64,000 nucleotides of DNA from Macrotis lagotis (lineage: Eukaryota > Chordata > Mammalia > Peramelemorphia > Peramelidae). The notes below the pieces were generated by a model. The model did not search any database, was not told the DNA's origin, and saw only the letters and a program-made list of their open reading frames with translations. The stretch lies in contig NC_133660.1 of the NCBI RefSeq assembly GCF_037893015.1, forward strand, positions 280,141,067-280,205,066, given 5' to 3'. Of this stretch, positions 23,641 to 35,139 are shown piece by piece. Both the position numbers and the translations under genes were made by a program. Numbering within the stretch: the stretch's first letter is position 1; the number at the start of each line of letters is the position of its first letter.

Positions 23641-24499
23641 AGCCTGTGGGCTCTAGTGCTTCAGACCAGGATTCCCCGTTTCTGGGCTGGGGGAAGGAGG
23701 CCAGAAGGGAAAGGAAATGGACCCACAACCTCCAGATACCTCCAGATGCCAAGATGGAGCCGTGGATGAAGGGGGAATGTGGTCAGAGTGCACCCCAGCC
23801 CCACAGAGCATTGCCGCTTTTGCCAAATGGTGGGAAAATATTTGCTTAAGCATAAAGCATGGCGACCTCTGGGTGTCCCTCCTGAGGACAAAGGGAGCAA
23901 AGTTCCGCTGTTAAAAGGGAGAGAAAACGAAGGCCTCTTTATGGCTGGAAACTATTACCCAGGGGTGGTTCGGAAATGAGCCCCCTTAGCAGGCGTGAAG
24001 CAGTTACCACATGTCTGCCCTCCCGGATGGGGCGGCTGACCTGCCCCTCACATGCGTAGGTTTGCCACCTTTGGCTGAGGGCAGCGAAGAGATGCTGCCT
24101 GAGATGGTGGCATCCCCACCCAGAGGCTGACTTGCCAGGAGGGCATACTTGGCAGACACCCGCTCGGGGCTGGCACACTGCCCCCTTTGGGAGGTCAGCT
24201 GTGGTCTGCCTTCATGCCTGCTCAGGGACCCTCCTGTCCCTCAGCCCAGCTTGGGCACCACAGGGAGCCCAAACCAACCTGGCTCACCCACTGTGGTCAT
24301 CTCTGAGGGTTAGCAGGAGGGGAATTAGAGACCTAGAAATCTGGTCTTTCAGCTGTGTGTGGCTGCCCCAGGACACCCTGGATGGCTCAGGTCTGAGGGA
24401 CATGCGCCTGGTTTCTGGGGGCCTCAATGGGATATTTGTTTGGGAAGGGGAGGCAGTGTGACTTTTGAGACAAATGGGGCTTTATTCACTTTGTCCCAG

Positions 24500-24650
24500 A
24501 GACCCACAAAGTCCCAGAATTTCTAAACTAGAAGGACCTTTGAAGTCATGTAGCTCACCCACCTCACTGGCCTCCCTCTGCTGAGGTCAGCAGAGGTCAA
24601 GGGACTCAACCAAGGTCACCCAACTAGTGACATAACTACTGCCCACGAAG
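24500..24650 (-). mobile_element. MIR-like, antisense
   Basis: 'CTAAACTAGAAGGACCTTTG' and GGGACTCAACCAAGGTCACC match the MIR antisense order. Confidence 0.6.
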
Positions 24651-24957
24651 CCCCACTTGGTTTGGGAGAACCAGAGGCAGGAAGAGACTCCAGCACTGAG
24701 TGGTGTCAGAATAGGGGAGGATGCAGGAAACAGTTGGCTTTATGATCTCAGACAAGTCACCCCCAGATCCCTGTCCCCACCAATGTCCTACATTTACAAG
24801 AACTTTAAAGATCCCATCAGAAAGAGCATCTACAGGCAAAGGAGGAAAGATGAGAGTCAGTTCTAGATCCAGCTGCCACCAGCTGCCTTTCTGTCCTCCT
24901 TGCTGAAGCAAGAACCCCTCCAATCCATGTTCTTAGTTTCCAGGTCCTGTTGAATTT

Positions 24958-25120
24958 TTGTTTTTTTTTTTTGGGGGGGTGCTTGCAAGGTAAACGGGGT
25001 TAAGTGGCTTGCCCAAGGCCACACAGCTAGGTAATTATTAAGTGTCTGAGGTCATATTTGAACTCAGGTACTCCTGACTCCAGGGCCAGTGCTCTACCCA
25101 TTGTACCACCTAGCCACCCC
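24958..25120 (-). mobile_element. WSINE1-type SINE, antisense
   Basis: The T-rich start, GTGCTTGCAAGGTAAACGGG, and inverted head ACCACCTAGCCACCCC are present. The TSD core TCCTGTTGA lies at 24945-24953 and 25121-25129, extending imperfectly into a T-rich stretch. Confidence 0.9.
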
Positions 25121-25334
25121 TCCTGTTGAGTTTTGATGTTCTAAAGTTCTCCCCCAGCTCTGATCATCTTGAATCTAAGGCCTTCCTAGCCCTGGCATTT
25201 TATGTTCTATGTTTAAACAGGAACATAAAATTCTGAGCTTCAGAGATTCCAATGGGTTGCCCTTCCCAGATCAGAATTGACATTTTCACAGAAGCCTCTT
25301 GGAAAGGATGAACACATCAAGTGGTTCCAGGGAT

Positions 25335-25975
25335 GGTGTGGAAAGACAATAGTTTGTAGTGACCAAAAAGTTGGAAATCAAGGGGATGCCCATCAATTGG
25401 GGTGGTATATAAATGTTATGGAAGACTATTGTTCTATAAGAAACCACGAATGGTTGGATTCTAGAGAAGCATGGGACAAATTACAGGAACTGATGCTGAG
25501 GGAAGAGAGCAGAAGAACCAAGAGAACAATGTCCACATGAACACAACACTGGGAGATGATCAGCCTTGTTGGATGCAGCTCCTCTCAGCAGTTTGGAGAG
25601 CTAGGACAACCCTGGGAGACCTGTTATGGGCAATGCTAGCCCCATCCAAAGAAAAGCCAGGGGATCTGAATGCATACTATATTCCTTTTTTAAAGCTTCT
25701 TTTATGTTTTTCCTTCCTTTCCCCTGGTTTTTTTTCCTTTCCCCTTAGTTCTCATTCCTCTTTCACAACATGACTAATATGGAAATATGTTAAACAGGAT
25801 TATACATGTCCAGCTTTTATCAGATCATTCACCTCCTGGGGAGGGGGGAGGGAAGGGAAAGTGGTAGAAAAATGTGGAACTCATAAATTTTCAAATGGAT
25901 GAATGTTGAAAAACTACCATTGGATATAATTGGAAAAATAAAATAAAATAAAATTTCAATTAAAAAAACAAAGTC
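25335..25975 (+). mobile_element. L1 3' end, marsupial L1 type, sense
   Basis: The last ORF2 segment (AAAAAGTTGGAAATCAAGGG, CATCAATTGGGGTGG, TGATGCTGAGGGAAGAGAGC) is followed by a 3' UTR with TTTCACAACATGACTAATAT, GGAAATATGTTAAACAGG, a G-rich run GGGGAGGGGGGAGGGAAGG and an AAATAAAATAAAATAAAAT tail. It is 5'-truncated. Confidence 0.92.
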
Positions 25976-26835
25976 CATGGCTGAGATATCTGTGGATTTC
26001 TATAGACCCCCACATACTCTGTCTATGTATGAATGAGATCACCCACCCCAGCTCTTCCTTCCACTTGGCTTCCACATCTGCACACAAGGATTGGGGGTAT
26101 TGGAGCAATGTCATCTGGTTTTTACTTCAAGAGAATTCAAACCTCTGAGCCTTAAGTAGTTCCAGAAGTTATCAGAATGTGTCTGAAATTACACCTTAAA
26201 TAAAAAATACTAATAATTTGATTTAATTCTCTTCCTGCTATTATTTCCTTCCCACATTCTTTGGTCTAAAATAGCTCACATTTTTTCTTGGAGTCTAATA
26301 GTTTTTAAGGTATCTTCTTTCCATGAACAATGGCCTCCCCAAGGGAGGAATGCCGGATCAATGAGGCCTTATCTCACACTCCCTCAGTACAGCCTTGGGG
26401 ATGCACCCTGGAGGCCAAGGTGGAGAATTAGGACCCAATTTCCATCCCCTGCTGGTCAGAGGAGAACAGACTAAGGTCATACTGCGGCCACATGGAGTAA
26501 AGATGGGATTTCTGCACAACAGGTAATCAAAGAGATCTGCCCATTTGCTCTACCCTTTTCACAAGACTGAAAGAGGTAGAAGTTTTCCCCTGCTCCTGGA
26601 CATCAGGAGAGGGTCCAAGATACAGGGCCGTGGAGGCAGGGAGCGGATGAGCCCCCATTTGCATCCGTGGAGCCTAGCCCAGCAACAACCTCTCCTCCTC
26701 CGTGGCTCTCACCCCACCCCTCTGATAAAAACCTTGACCATCCTCTCTACAGTGGTCACCTTGGAGCCCAAATTTTAAGCAGAGGTGATAACCTTTTCAC
26801 TGATTAATGAGAGTTCATTAGAAAATGTGCACCTT

Positions 26836-27008
26836 GGGGTGGCTAGGTGGTGCAGTGGATTAAGCACCAGCCCTGGAGTCAGGAGTTTGGGTTCAAATCC
26901 AGTCTCAAACACTTAATAATTACCTAGCTGTGTGGCCTTGGGCAAGCCACTTAACCCCATTTGCCTTGCAAAAACCTAAAAAAAATTTTTAAATTATAAA
27001 AAAAAAGC
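26836..27008 (+). mobile_element. WSINE1-type SINE, sense, with TSD
   Basis: Full length: GGGGTGGCTAGGTGGTGCAG to TTGCCTTGCAAAAACC with an A-rich tail. TSD AAATGTGCACCTT (26823-26835) and AAATATGCACCTT (27009-27021), one mismatch. This is the last young SINE before a 14-kb stretch without one. Confidence 0.95.
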
Positions 27009-27109
27009 AAATATGCACCTTGAGGGGAGAGAACTATCTTTTTTTGCTATTAATGTATTAATGCTATTAACTTATTTTCTAATAGAAGAAATATGTAAAT
27101 TAGTGTATA

Positions 27110-27400
27110 CACAAAGGCAACACCATAGAGCACAGATCACTGGCCTTGGAATCAGGAAGACTCAGCTTCCCGAGTTCAAATCTGAACATAGATACTTATT
27201 AGTTGTATGACCCTGAGTCAGTCACGTAATCTCTACCTGCCTCAGTTTTCTCAACTGCAAAATGGGGATAATGACAATATCCACTGTTGTTATGTTATTC
27301 CCAGGTTGTTATGAAGCTCAAATGAGATCATACTTATAAGTAATTCAGTACAGTAACTGAACCATAGGAAGTTTAAATGTTAGTTGCTATTTTTATAATC
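27110..27400 (+). mobile_element. CORE-SINE, near full length, sense
   Basis: The head (CACTGGCCTTGGAATCAGGA), CCTCAGTTTTCTCAACTGC, AAAATGGGGATAATGACAAT and a 3' part (GTTGTTATGAAGCTCAAATG, TTAGTTGCTATTTTTATAA) are all present. Confidence 0.8.
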
Positions 27401-27423
27401 AGTGAGATCAGACTTCAGAAAAA

Positions 27424-27426
<3 letters not shown>

Positions 27427-27456
<30 letters not shown>
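27427..27456. repeat. (GA)n microsatellite
   Basis: About 14 GA units directly 3' of the preceding SINE. Confidence 0.9.
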
Positions 27457-27788
27457 CCTTTGCAAATGTTCATCCAAAGATGGCATCTGTCTTCCCCAAG
27501 TTTATCATTTCTTGAGGGAGACTAGACACCCCCATGGACCAGTTAAGGAGTAAGCAGCCCAAAGCAGGATGGGTAAAAGTCAGGATGAGTGAGGTGGACA
27601 AGAAGAGGGCATAGGAACATCACTACCCTTTTGGCCTTCTTGAATCCCACTGGCTGGTTTTGTTCTACCCTTTTTTCCAGGGTCCCAGTATAGAGTTGTT
27701 CCAATATCCTCCCAGCTTTGTTGTTGAAGAATCAGAGAAGAGGAGGCTCTTGTCCAGGGTCCCGGATCTTTTGAATTCTAGGACTGAA

Positions 27789-27790
<2 letters not shown>

Positions 27791-27830
<40 letters not shown>

Positions 27831-27863
27831 ATGGTGATGATGATGATGATGATGATGATGATG
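27791..27863. repeat. Compound (CTG)n(ATG)n trinucleotide repeat
   Basis: About 13 CTG units (27791-27830) pass into ATG/GTG units, mostly ATG, to 27863. The open frame here gives Leu then Met runs with no protein context. It abuts a SINE-like sequence starting TTTGTCCTTCATTCTC. Confidence 0.96.
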
Positions 27864-27960
27864 TTTGTCCTTCATTCTCAAAGAAGACTGATATTAGGGA
27901 TGCCATGACATGAACATGAATTTGTACCCTAGGATCCGTCACACTGGAAAACAACATAGG
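27864..27960 (+). mobile_element. Marsupial retroposon fragment (TTTGTCCTTCATTCTC head), sense
   Basis: The head TTTGTCCTTCATTCTCAAAG with AAGAAGACTGA and GATGCCATGACATGAA is shared with a longer copy at 53925-54225. I know this motif as a common marsupial interspersed repeat but am unsure of its family name. Confidence 0.65.
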
Positions 27961-28034
27961 GACACATTGATTATGAGTAAATTTGGGGACTGTATTTTCT
28001 CATAGGGAATCAGGGATTAGCAGTTGGTCAGATT

Positions 28035-28160
28035 ATAGACTCTGGAGCTGGCAGGATCCTGAGAACTTATTCAGCATTTTTAGAGGAGGAGGAAATTGAG
28101 TCTCCAAGAAGGACATCTATTTTGTCAGACTGAGAATTCAAACCTCCTAATCCAGTCTTC
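28035..28160 (-). mobile_element. MIR-like, antisense
   Basis: 'TTTTTAGAGGAGGAGGAAAT' and GAGAATTCAAACCTCCTAATC. Confidence 0.55.
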
Positions 28161-28410
28161 TTTCCAAGCCTTCCAAATCCACATAGTTGAGCGGGCTTTG
28201 TTTATGGGACAGATACAATGAGGGGGGCTCTGCTTCTGACCCAGAGTTTTGCCCTAGATTAGAAAAAGCCCAGTATTGAAAGAGAAGAGGTAGATGATGT
28301 GAAGAGTGAGTCAAGATTCCCATCCTTTACCCTGGATGCCAGTCCTACTGCATGGACCCTTGGGACTTGGAGATGGGAAGTCAATCTCAGCACCAAACCA
28401 AGTTCTAATC

Positions 28411-28411
<1 letters not shown>

Positions 28412-28466
<55 letters not shown>
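28412..28466. repeat. (GT)n microsatellite
   Basis: A pure GT run of about 54 bases. Confidence 0.97.
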
Positions 28467-28469
<3 letters not shown>

Positions 28470-29640
28470 GCCAAAACATCTGAAAGGAAATGAAGTGAAA
28501 CCATCCTGTGCACGTCTCCCCTTTCCTTCTTTTAAGAATGGCTCCCTTTGTATGTTTAATCTACAATCGTAAGTGAATTCAACAGTGTGAGAAGAAGGAG
28601 AAAAGCACTGGCTTAGTTGTCACCCAACTGGGGGCTCCAGCCAAGTGGCTGCCCTGCCTACAGTGCTGGCCAGAAACAATCCAGGGCCCTTGGGAAAGTG
28701 AATGGGTACCAGGTCAACCTGGGACCAACCTGGGAAACAAGGTTTCTCCAACTGGGTGTTCTTCTCCATGGGAAAGACATGGCCCCAGAGACAGCTAATG
28801 AGTCCAAAGGAGCTGTGTCAGTAGGTGCCCTGTTTGGGTGGTTTCTTTTTTCATATACAATTATGTGTGTGATGGGAGTGATGGGGGAGGGAGGGATGAA
28901 ATCTTTCTTCCAGAAGGCACCAAAGACCCTGCAAACCAGCCAATCCATTTTGGGGATATTCACATTCCCTGATAACAACAATAACAGAATTGTCTTTTGG
29001 ATGTCTAAGGAGTTACCAATCTGTCCTTGAGGCTCACCTGCTGTTTGGGTCTTGGAGCCATCATCAAGCAGCAAGCTTAGCAGAGAAGGAGTTGGCCATC
29101 TCTGTCACCAGTCACGAACCAGCTGCCCCCAAATGGTAGGTAAACCAAGAATTCGAGGGTCAACTGCATCCACCAGAAGACCCTGCCTCCAGCCTGTTGG
29201 TCACAGTCGTTGCCCAAATGGCTATAGAGATGCGGTCTGACTCCCAGTCTCCTCAGTAGCCACAGCTACTGAAGACCCAAGAAAAGAAAATAATTCTTGT
29301 TCCCCAAATCTTGGTATTGTTGAGTCTCTCCAAACCAACTCCAGGTGAGCTTTTTGTGAATGGAAATCACATTAAAGATGTTTTACCATCAGCTTCCCCT
29401 TGAATACAAAGGCCCCAGGCCTTTCTCTCTGTTGTATATGTGTGTGGGAGTGGGGGTCTCCCCATAATAGATTGGATGCTCCCTGAGCACAGGACTGTCT
29501 CCATTTTTCTAGATGTCCTCTAGGCAATGGTTGGTACATCATAAATACATTTTCATTCATCCAAGGATATTTGAGCATAAGCAATGATGTTAACCCATAT
29601 ACCTTCAGGTAACTGGGAGGGGTGAGGATGCTTAGTATGG
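28470..29640. other. Unassigned sequence
   Basis: A 137-residue + frame (28617-29030) and an overlapping antisense frame of similar length are both open. Neither looks like a protein, and the two being open together argues for chance. Confidence 0.4.
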
Positions 29641-29659
29641 GGGGGGGGGGGACAGACTG

Positions 29660-29850
29660 CAGAAAGTTTCAAGTAGAGGGGAATGCTTGGGCTAAGTCAT
29701 AAGGGAAAATAGGGATTCCAAGAGATGGAGGTGAGGAGGGAGAGCAATCCAGGCAGGGGGCACAGCCTGGGCAAAGGCTTAGGAAGAAGAGATTAAGCAT
29801 CATAGGAAAGGAACAGTAAGAAGGCTGCTTTGGCTGGGTCCCAAAAGCAG
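29660..29850 (+). mobile_element. Old LINE 3' UTR fragment (L2/CR1-like), sense
   Basis: 'GAGATGGAGGTGAGGAGGGA', GAGCAATCCAGGCAGG, GGGCAAAGGCTTAGGAAG and GGAACAGTAAGAAGGCTG are typical of a common marsupial LINE 3' region. Other pieces of the same unit lie at 30110, 30385-30900, 33240, 34370, 57590, 60455 and 62993. Confidence 0.6.
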
Positions 29851-30109
29851 AGTGGCTTGGAAGAGAGCTGCCCTTGGGGTCAGGAAGAGCTGGGTTCAAA
29901 TCCCGCCTCTGACACAGTCAGTCCAGGTCATTCTGTATATCTGCCCATCACTCTACATTTACATAGTACTCAGTATATTGGATGCCCAATAGGCCATATG
30001 CCTCCTGAGGGCAGGACCAGGCTCCAAATCACAGAACATTTGTCAAAAGACTGGTAGAAACAGCTTCTTCACTGAGAATTGGCTATATCAATGAAAATAA
30101 AGTCAAAAC

Positions 30110-30190
30110 AGCTGGATCCTTTTCTAGACATTGGGGAGACAAAGGCAAAAGGACCAACTGGTCCTGCCCCAGGGGACTTACATCCTGTTG
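30110..30190 (+). mobile_element. Old LINE 3' fragment
   Basis: 'ACATTGGGGAGACAAAGGCA', CCTGCCCCAGGGGACTTACA. Same unit as the neighbouring copies. Confidence 0.5.
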
Positions 30191-30384
30191 TCTAACAGAT
30201 TGCCAAGTCAATGCAGAGTGATGGACCATGTGCAAGATGGCTTGGCTTGTGTGTAGCAGAGAGGAATGCCCCAGGATCTGGCCCACCCCGACTCCAAGGG
30301 ACGCTTTGAGTTCCACCCTTGGGGGAGCAGAAGGAGCTCAGCTCCTTCCTTGCCCAGCTCCATTGGGCTGAACTGGCCCTCAGT

Positions 30385-30900
30385 AACCTAACAAGCATTT
30401 ATTAAGTGCCTATTAGTATTATTATGATTATTATTATCATTGTAGGCTGTCGCTGTTTGTCCATTTTGAAAAAGGCCCAAGGATATCATGGGGCGAGATC
30501 TTGATTGGCGAGCAGATTAGATTCAAATGTAGAAGTGCTGCACAGATTCATCAACCTCATTCTCTCTCTTCCAGAGTCATCAAAGACCAGTGGCAGGACC
30601 CCAATCAGAATGGCCAGGGATGCAGTGATGATCCTGATATCTTTGATGTCTGTCCAATGGCTATTGGAACCAATGGTCTTCATCCACCCATTCCTTGGGG
30701 GGGGACTCTTCCCTTGCTTGTGGTAGACAAAGGATACAGGGCAAAGCAACACAGTCCCTGCCCTCAGGAAGCTTCCATTTTAAAAGAGGAGACAACATAG
30801 TCTCATGGAAGCTTAAGCCAATTAGGTACAAAATGAATCCAAGGTCATCAGTGGAGGGAAGACACCGGAAGCTGGGGGATCGGGAAAGCTTCTAGACTAG
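30385..30900 (+). mobile_element. Old LINE 3' fragment interrupted by a retroposon
   Basis: The head AACAAGCATTTATTAAGTGC (30388-30410) resumes after about 30735 with ACAAAGGATACAGGGC and CAGTCCCTGCCCTCAGGAAG. The interruption is the retroposon at 30430-30735. Confidence 0.6.
30430..30735 (+). mobile_element. Marsupial retroposon (GTCCATTTTGAAAAAGG head) inside a LINE
   Basis: The head TTTGTCCATTTTGAAAAAGG is followed by AGAGTCATCAAAGACCAGTG, TGATATCTTTGATGTCTG and GGCTATTGGAACCAATGGTC. These match, in order, a longer version of the family seen at 53925 and 27864. ATT-rich units precede it. Confidence 0.65.
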
Positions 30901-31040
30901 AGCTAACAGACCCATGAATCAGCTGATCCTAACTCCTCATTTAAGAGATAGGGTCCTCATGCCTCAGAGACATCTGGGGACCTGTCAGATCACCCAGTTC
31001 CTCCGTGCCAGTCAGAATTTGAACACAGGTCTCCTCCGTG
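30900..31040 (-). mobile_element. MIR-like, antisense
   Basis: 'CTCCTCATTTAAGAGATAGG' and CAGTCAGAATTTGAACACAG. Confidence 0.6.
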
Positions 31041-33239
31041 GCTCCTGAAGTGAGGGTTGAAGGGTATTGGGGAACCTGAAGGGTGCAAGGTGAGGGATTT
31101 CAGCCTGACCTGTATCCAACCAATACCTAGAAGGTGCCTAGAGAGAGTCGGGGGGCAGGGCCCTGGGCCCACAGTCCTCCTGGGAGGCCCCCAGGCTCCT
31201 CCCAGCATTCCCACACCAGGCTTTGGGAAAGGAGAGGAGCTGACCCAGTCTTTCTCCACTAATCACAGCTTTGCCCTTTTCCCATTATCTCATCCTAGGA
31301 TGAGCCCTGGGGGGAATGTCTGGGAAGAAGCTGCTCCCTTGGGAGCACAGACAAATCTTTCCAGGATGCCTTGAAGCGGGTGGGGGGGGGGGGTCCCCCA
31401 GTCAATCCCAGTTTATTCGGAAGCCAGAAAAGCTCCCAAAGCCAGAGCTCGTCCTGATGAGCCTGCGCAGCCCAGGAAGCCCCTGTGGCTCAGAAGCCTT
31501 CCAAAACCATGGAGGCCAATCAGTCCAGCAGGCAGGGACTGGAGGACTGAAAACACCCTTGCTGGCCCTCTCGGGAACCTCTCCCCAGGCTTCTGGCTCC
31601 TCAGTAAAACCTATGAGGGAACGAAACCTATGTGTCCCCAGGTAGGGAGGGAAGTCTGAGCAAATGCCTGGAGGTTGACATTGGAGGGCTGAGATGGGAA
31701 ATTAACCCCCAACCCTGAGGCAGGCAGCCCAGGGCCCGGTGAGCAAAGGTTTGAAGTGTTCAATAGGGTTCTTGAGGGAAAGGTGAGAAGGAGGAGAGAA
31801 TGTTGGGCCAGGAGTCAGGAGATATGGATTCGAATCCTGACCCTGTCACTGGTGACCTGGGATAAGTCACTTCTCTATGTAGCTGAGACTGTGGAGTCCC
31901 TGACAGCGCCATAATGAGGTTCCTGGATCTTTGTCCTCATCAGCCTAGTTCCTGGAACATCTCCTGGCTGTGGAATTGGTATTGAATAAATAAGTGAATG
32001 AATAAGTGACTGAATGAGTGAGTAAATGAATGAGTGAATGAATGAATGAATGAATGAACTAGAGCCAGCACTTCTGCTCCTCTGTGTAGGGAGTCTGAGG
32101 CAGTTCCCATGGACTTGGGGTCTTCTTCCACGTAATGCAGAGACTGCCTTCAGTGCCTCCTTGATGCCCATTTAACAGATGGGCAAGTAGAGGCAGAGAG
32201 AGGGCAAGGCCTGGGCAGAGCACTGGGCTCTCCACACGCCACAGGAAGTCTCTGACTGCCCATGGCCAGGCACCTCCTCCTGCAGAGGCCTGCCAGGCCA
32301 GGCCCCACCCCTTGCCCCAGTGCCCAGCCCCAAGGCTCCGGCCCGTGGGAACTTCCTGCAGAGAATGTTGTTCTTGGGTCTCTCCTCCCGAGTCTGTGTT
32401 CCACGCCATCGCCATTCTCCTTCAAGGCTCAGAGGCGACCGGCTCCCCCAGCAGCGCCCCACACATGAAAGCCAGGGATTGTTTGAGATGACCTTTGTTG
32501 GCTTGTCACAACTGGCCTGGCCTTTCCGGCAGCCTCCCTGGGAAGGCCGGCCCAGTTACTGACATGAGCCCCCGGCTCCCAAAGGGAAGCCCCTCAACCT
32601 TAGGTGAGATACACGCTGTGGGGGATGCTTGTGTCCCCGGCCTCCAATGAACCCCCCCACTGCCCAGCCTCCAGCCCAGCCCTGCACTCCCCCCAACAGA
32701 CAGTCCACATGGCTTCTAACTCAGCCAGGTAACACACAATCAGACATGGGTGGAAACTGAGGCTTCCTTGGACCCCCCCATCCTTCTCCCTTCCCATTTG
32801 GGTTCTCTAGACACTTGGAGCTTGGGTAGACCATGCCAGGCCGCTGGTGGTAACAACCATCAGCAATGGGGATCTCTGTTCCACCTGTGAGGCATGCCAG
32901 CCACCCTCTTCCTCCTCCTCTGTCAAGGACCCCAGGTCTGGTTCTGCCTCCTCCACATCTCTGCTACTCTTCCAGCAGGTAGAGTTAGAGGTGCTGGTTC
33001 GAACCTCAGCTCAGCTGCTCCCTCCGTAGATGACCCTCCTGGACCTCTGTACAATGGGTGAGCTTGACCCAGGATCCCAAGACCAGGGCCACGTGGAATC
33101 CTAGGGTAGAAGATGTGGACCCCAAACAGGTTGTCTTGGACATTCCTGCCTCGAGCCTAGGTCGTCCTGACTCTCTCCCCGGGCCACACTGCCTCTTGCC
33201 TCACATACAGCAGGTGCTTCACAAAGGTCAGATGAAATC
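31041..33239. other. GC-rich unassigned sequence
   Basis: Only a short MIR (about 31805-31875) and a TGAA array (31965-32056) are recognised. Several overlapping open frames on both strands are expected at this GC content. No CpG island or clear exon is seen. Confidence 0.4.
31965..32056. repeat. (TGAA)n array at an L2 3' tail
   Basis: 'ATTGAATAAATAAGTGAATG' passes into TGAATGAG/TGAA units. The start resembles the L2 terminal repeat, so the array probably grew from an L2 tail. Confidence 0.8.
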
Positions 33240-33480
33240 CAGCTCATTCCAATGAGCAGGTACTAGTCACCTACTCTATGGCCAACACCAATTAGACAAA
33301 CAAGGGAGACCCCAAGACACACTATAAGAGGCCTCTGGAGGAGGGGAGCCAGTGGGTGAACAGTAAAGCATGGGTTTTTAAGGAGTGGGAGAACCCGAAG
33401 ATACTTGGGAAATCTGGACAGGCTTCCTGGAGGAGGATGAGGAAGAGAAGGACAGAGATCTGCAGAAAGCTGAGGGCTTT
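33240..33480 (+). mobile_element. Old LINE 3' fragment
   Basis: 'CTACTCTATGGCCAACACCA', AACAAGGGAGACCCCAAG and ACAGGCTTCCTGGAGGAGGA follow the order of the unit at 29660. The 199-residue open frame at 33356-33955 starts inside it and is spurious. Confidence 0.55.
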
Positions 33481-33859
33481 AAGGGACTCTCCCCAAGCAG
33501 AGGCTTCTGGGAGGGGGCTCCCGGCTCCCTTGATGACTTCAGTTCAGTTCAGTTGGTCCAGATTTACGGAGCTCCTCCAAGCAGTACTCAATCTCCGCTG
33601 CCTGATTGACCCTCTGGTGTCTGTGGCCCGGTCACAGGGTCTCTCTCTGCCTGGCCCATTTTTGCCCCTCCCCCCCAGAGGTCTGGCACCTTCCCCAGCT
33701 CCCTGGTCTCCCTCAGCCTCCCATTTCCACGGGCAGGCTCAGACCTTCGGCTCCGGCTCAGCCCCTTGGCCCAAGGACCCCAGACGGATGAGTGAAAGCC
33801 CCTGGGGACCCCAGCCCGGCCCCTGGGTGGCCAGACTCCTCATCCCTTCCCCAGCCAGG

Positions 33860-33960
33860 GCTGGCAGGGTTAAAAGGTACCTCATTAGTGTCAATATTGT
33901 ATTTCCGATTTTAAAGAAGATGCCTATTGTTCCGGGACGCAGGGTTAGCTCATAACAGGA
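33860..33960 (-). mobile_element. MIR fragment, antisense
   Basis: 'GGTACCTCATTAGTGTCAAT' followed by CCGATTTTAAAGAAGATGCC resembles the antisense MIR core. Confidence 0.5.
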
Positions 33961-34369
33961 AAGTAGTGGGGCAGGTCAGGGTTCCCAGCGGATGAAATGT
34001 CATCCCCAGGGAGGGAAACAGAGGTTAGCCTCAGGAGGCTAAATATAGGCACCGGGGCCCAAACCGAGGGAGGGAGCCAAGGGCAGGGGGGTGGGAGGAA
34101 GCTCCACTCTGCAAAGCAGTGACCCAGCTGGAGGCTCCCAGTACCCCGAGAGAAAGAAGGCAGAGGCCCGAGGGCAGCCCAGTGGCCTCAGAGCCCGTGG
34201 CAGGAAAAAACATGGTACCCACAGGGTTCAAATTCTGGCCCCTGTAGCCACTTCCTGTTGGGCCCCTTCTCTGGGTCTTATGAGAGCCCCAAACCCAGAT
34301 GGACCCCAAGGTCACTTTCTAGCTCTGGACCCGCTAATCCTCAATCTGGTCTTAAAATGCCAATAGAAA

Positions 34370-34500
34370 GTTAAGTCAATTCAATATACCTTTATTGAAC
34401 CTTTAAAGGCCTTCTTTGGATCAGGTTGGGGCTGGGGGCACCTGCCCTCAGGAGCTTCCTTTCATGGGGAGGGAGGAGAAGGTCACCAGGTAGGTTGTTC
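34370..34500 (+). mobile_element. Old LINE 3' fragment
   Basis: 'AATATACCTTTATTGAACCT', GGATCAGGTTGGGGCTGGGG and CTGCCCTCAGGAGCTTCC match the shared unit. Confidence 0.55.
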
Positions 34501-35139
34501 CATATCATTGTCCAGTTAGGACCATGGCGGCCTTTGGCTCCCATAGAGATAGAGAGGGAGAGGGGCACCAACGCCCTGTGTCGGCGGCCGGGCCATGGCC
34601 ACCAAGCGCCTTCTCGTTATAGCTAAGCAGAGGGATCGAGGGTGGGGATAGGACAGCGAGAGCTTCCTGTCTGAATCCCTTTATTTTCCAGTTGTCCAAG
34701 TGAGCATATGATCAATAAATTGGGGTTGAGGGAATTGAGGGTAAAAAGGGTTCCACAACTGAATCCATAAGTGTGGGGTTTGAACCCTGGGTCCTGAGGA
34801 CCCAGGTTTTTCCCCTTAGGTACAATCCTGCTGAAGTCCCATGTTCCCCATGACCCCTCCCCAACTGCCTTTGCAGGGTGTCAAAGCTCTGCCTGTCTCC
34901 CTCCAGCCCATAGAGAATGGGGGTCCTCAGATCTAGAAGGCTCCAGGCCTGCTCAGGTCACCATCTCGAGAACAGCCTCCATCTCTGGCCAGGGATAAAG
35001 ATTATCCCGGACCTCCGGGCCACTCGTGGGGAGAGGCAGCCGGTCAGAAAGGAATCAGGGAGGCCAGCCTCTCCCCCGGGAGATTGGCAAAGGTAGCTGG
35101 GCCTGCCAGCGAGCTAGCGCCCGCCCCACGGCACATACC

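Noticed and set aside
26836..26910. tRNA-like heads of the SINEs as tRNA genes
   Set aside because: They carry box-B-like GGTTCAAATCC but continue into SINE bodies and tails and lack a foldable cloverleaf.
27660..27908. Open frame with poly-Leu then poly-Met
   Set aside because: It is a trinucleotide array followed by a retroposon; no gene context.
31965..32056. Possible CRISPR-like regular array
   Set aside because: It is a simple TGAA/TGAG array in a mammalian genome; there are no spacers.
33356..33955. 199-residue + open frame
   Set aside because: It starts in an old LINE 3' fragment and ends in a MIR-like sequence; it overlaps other open frames and has no domain.
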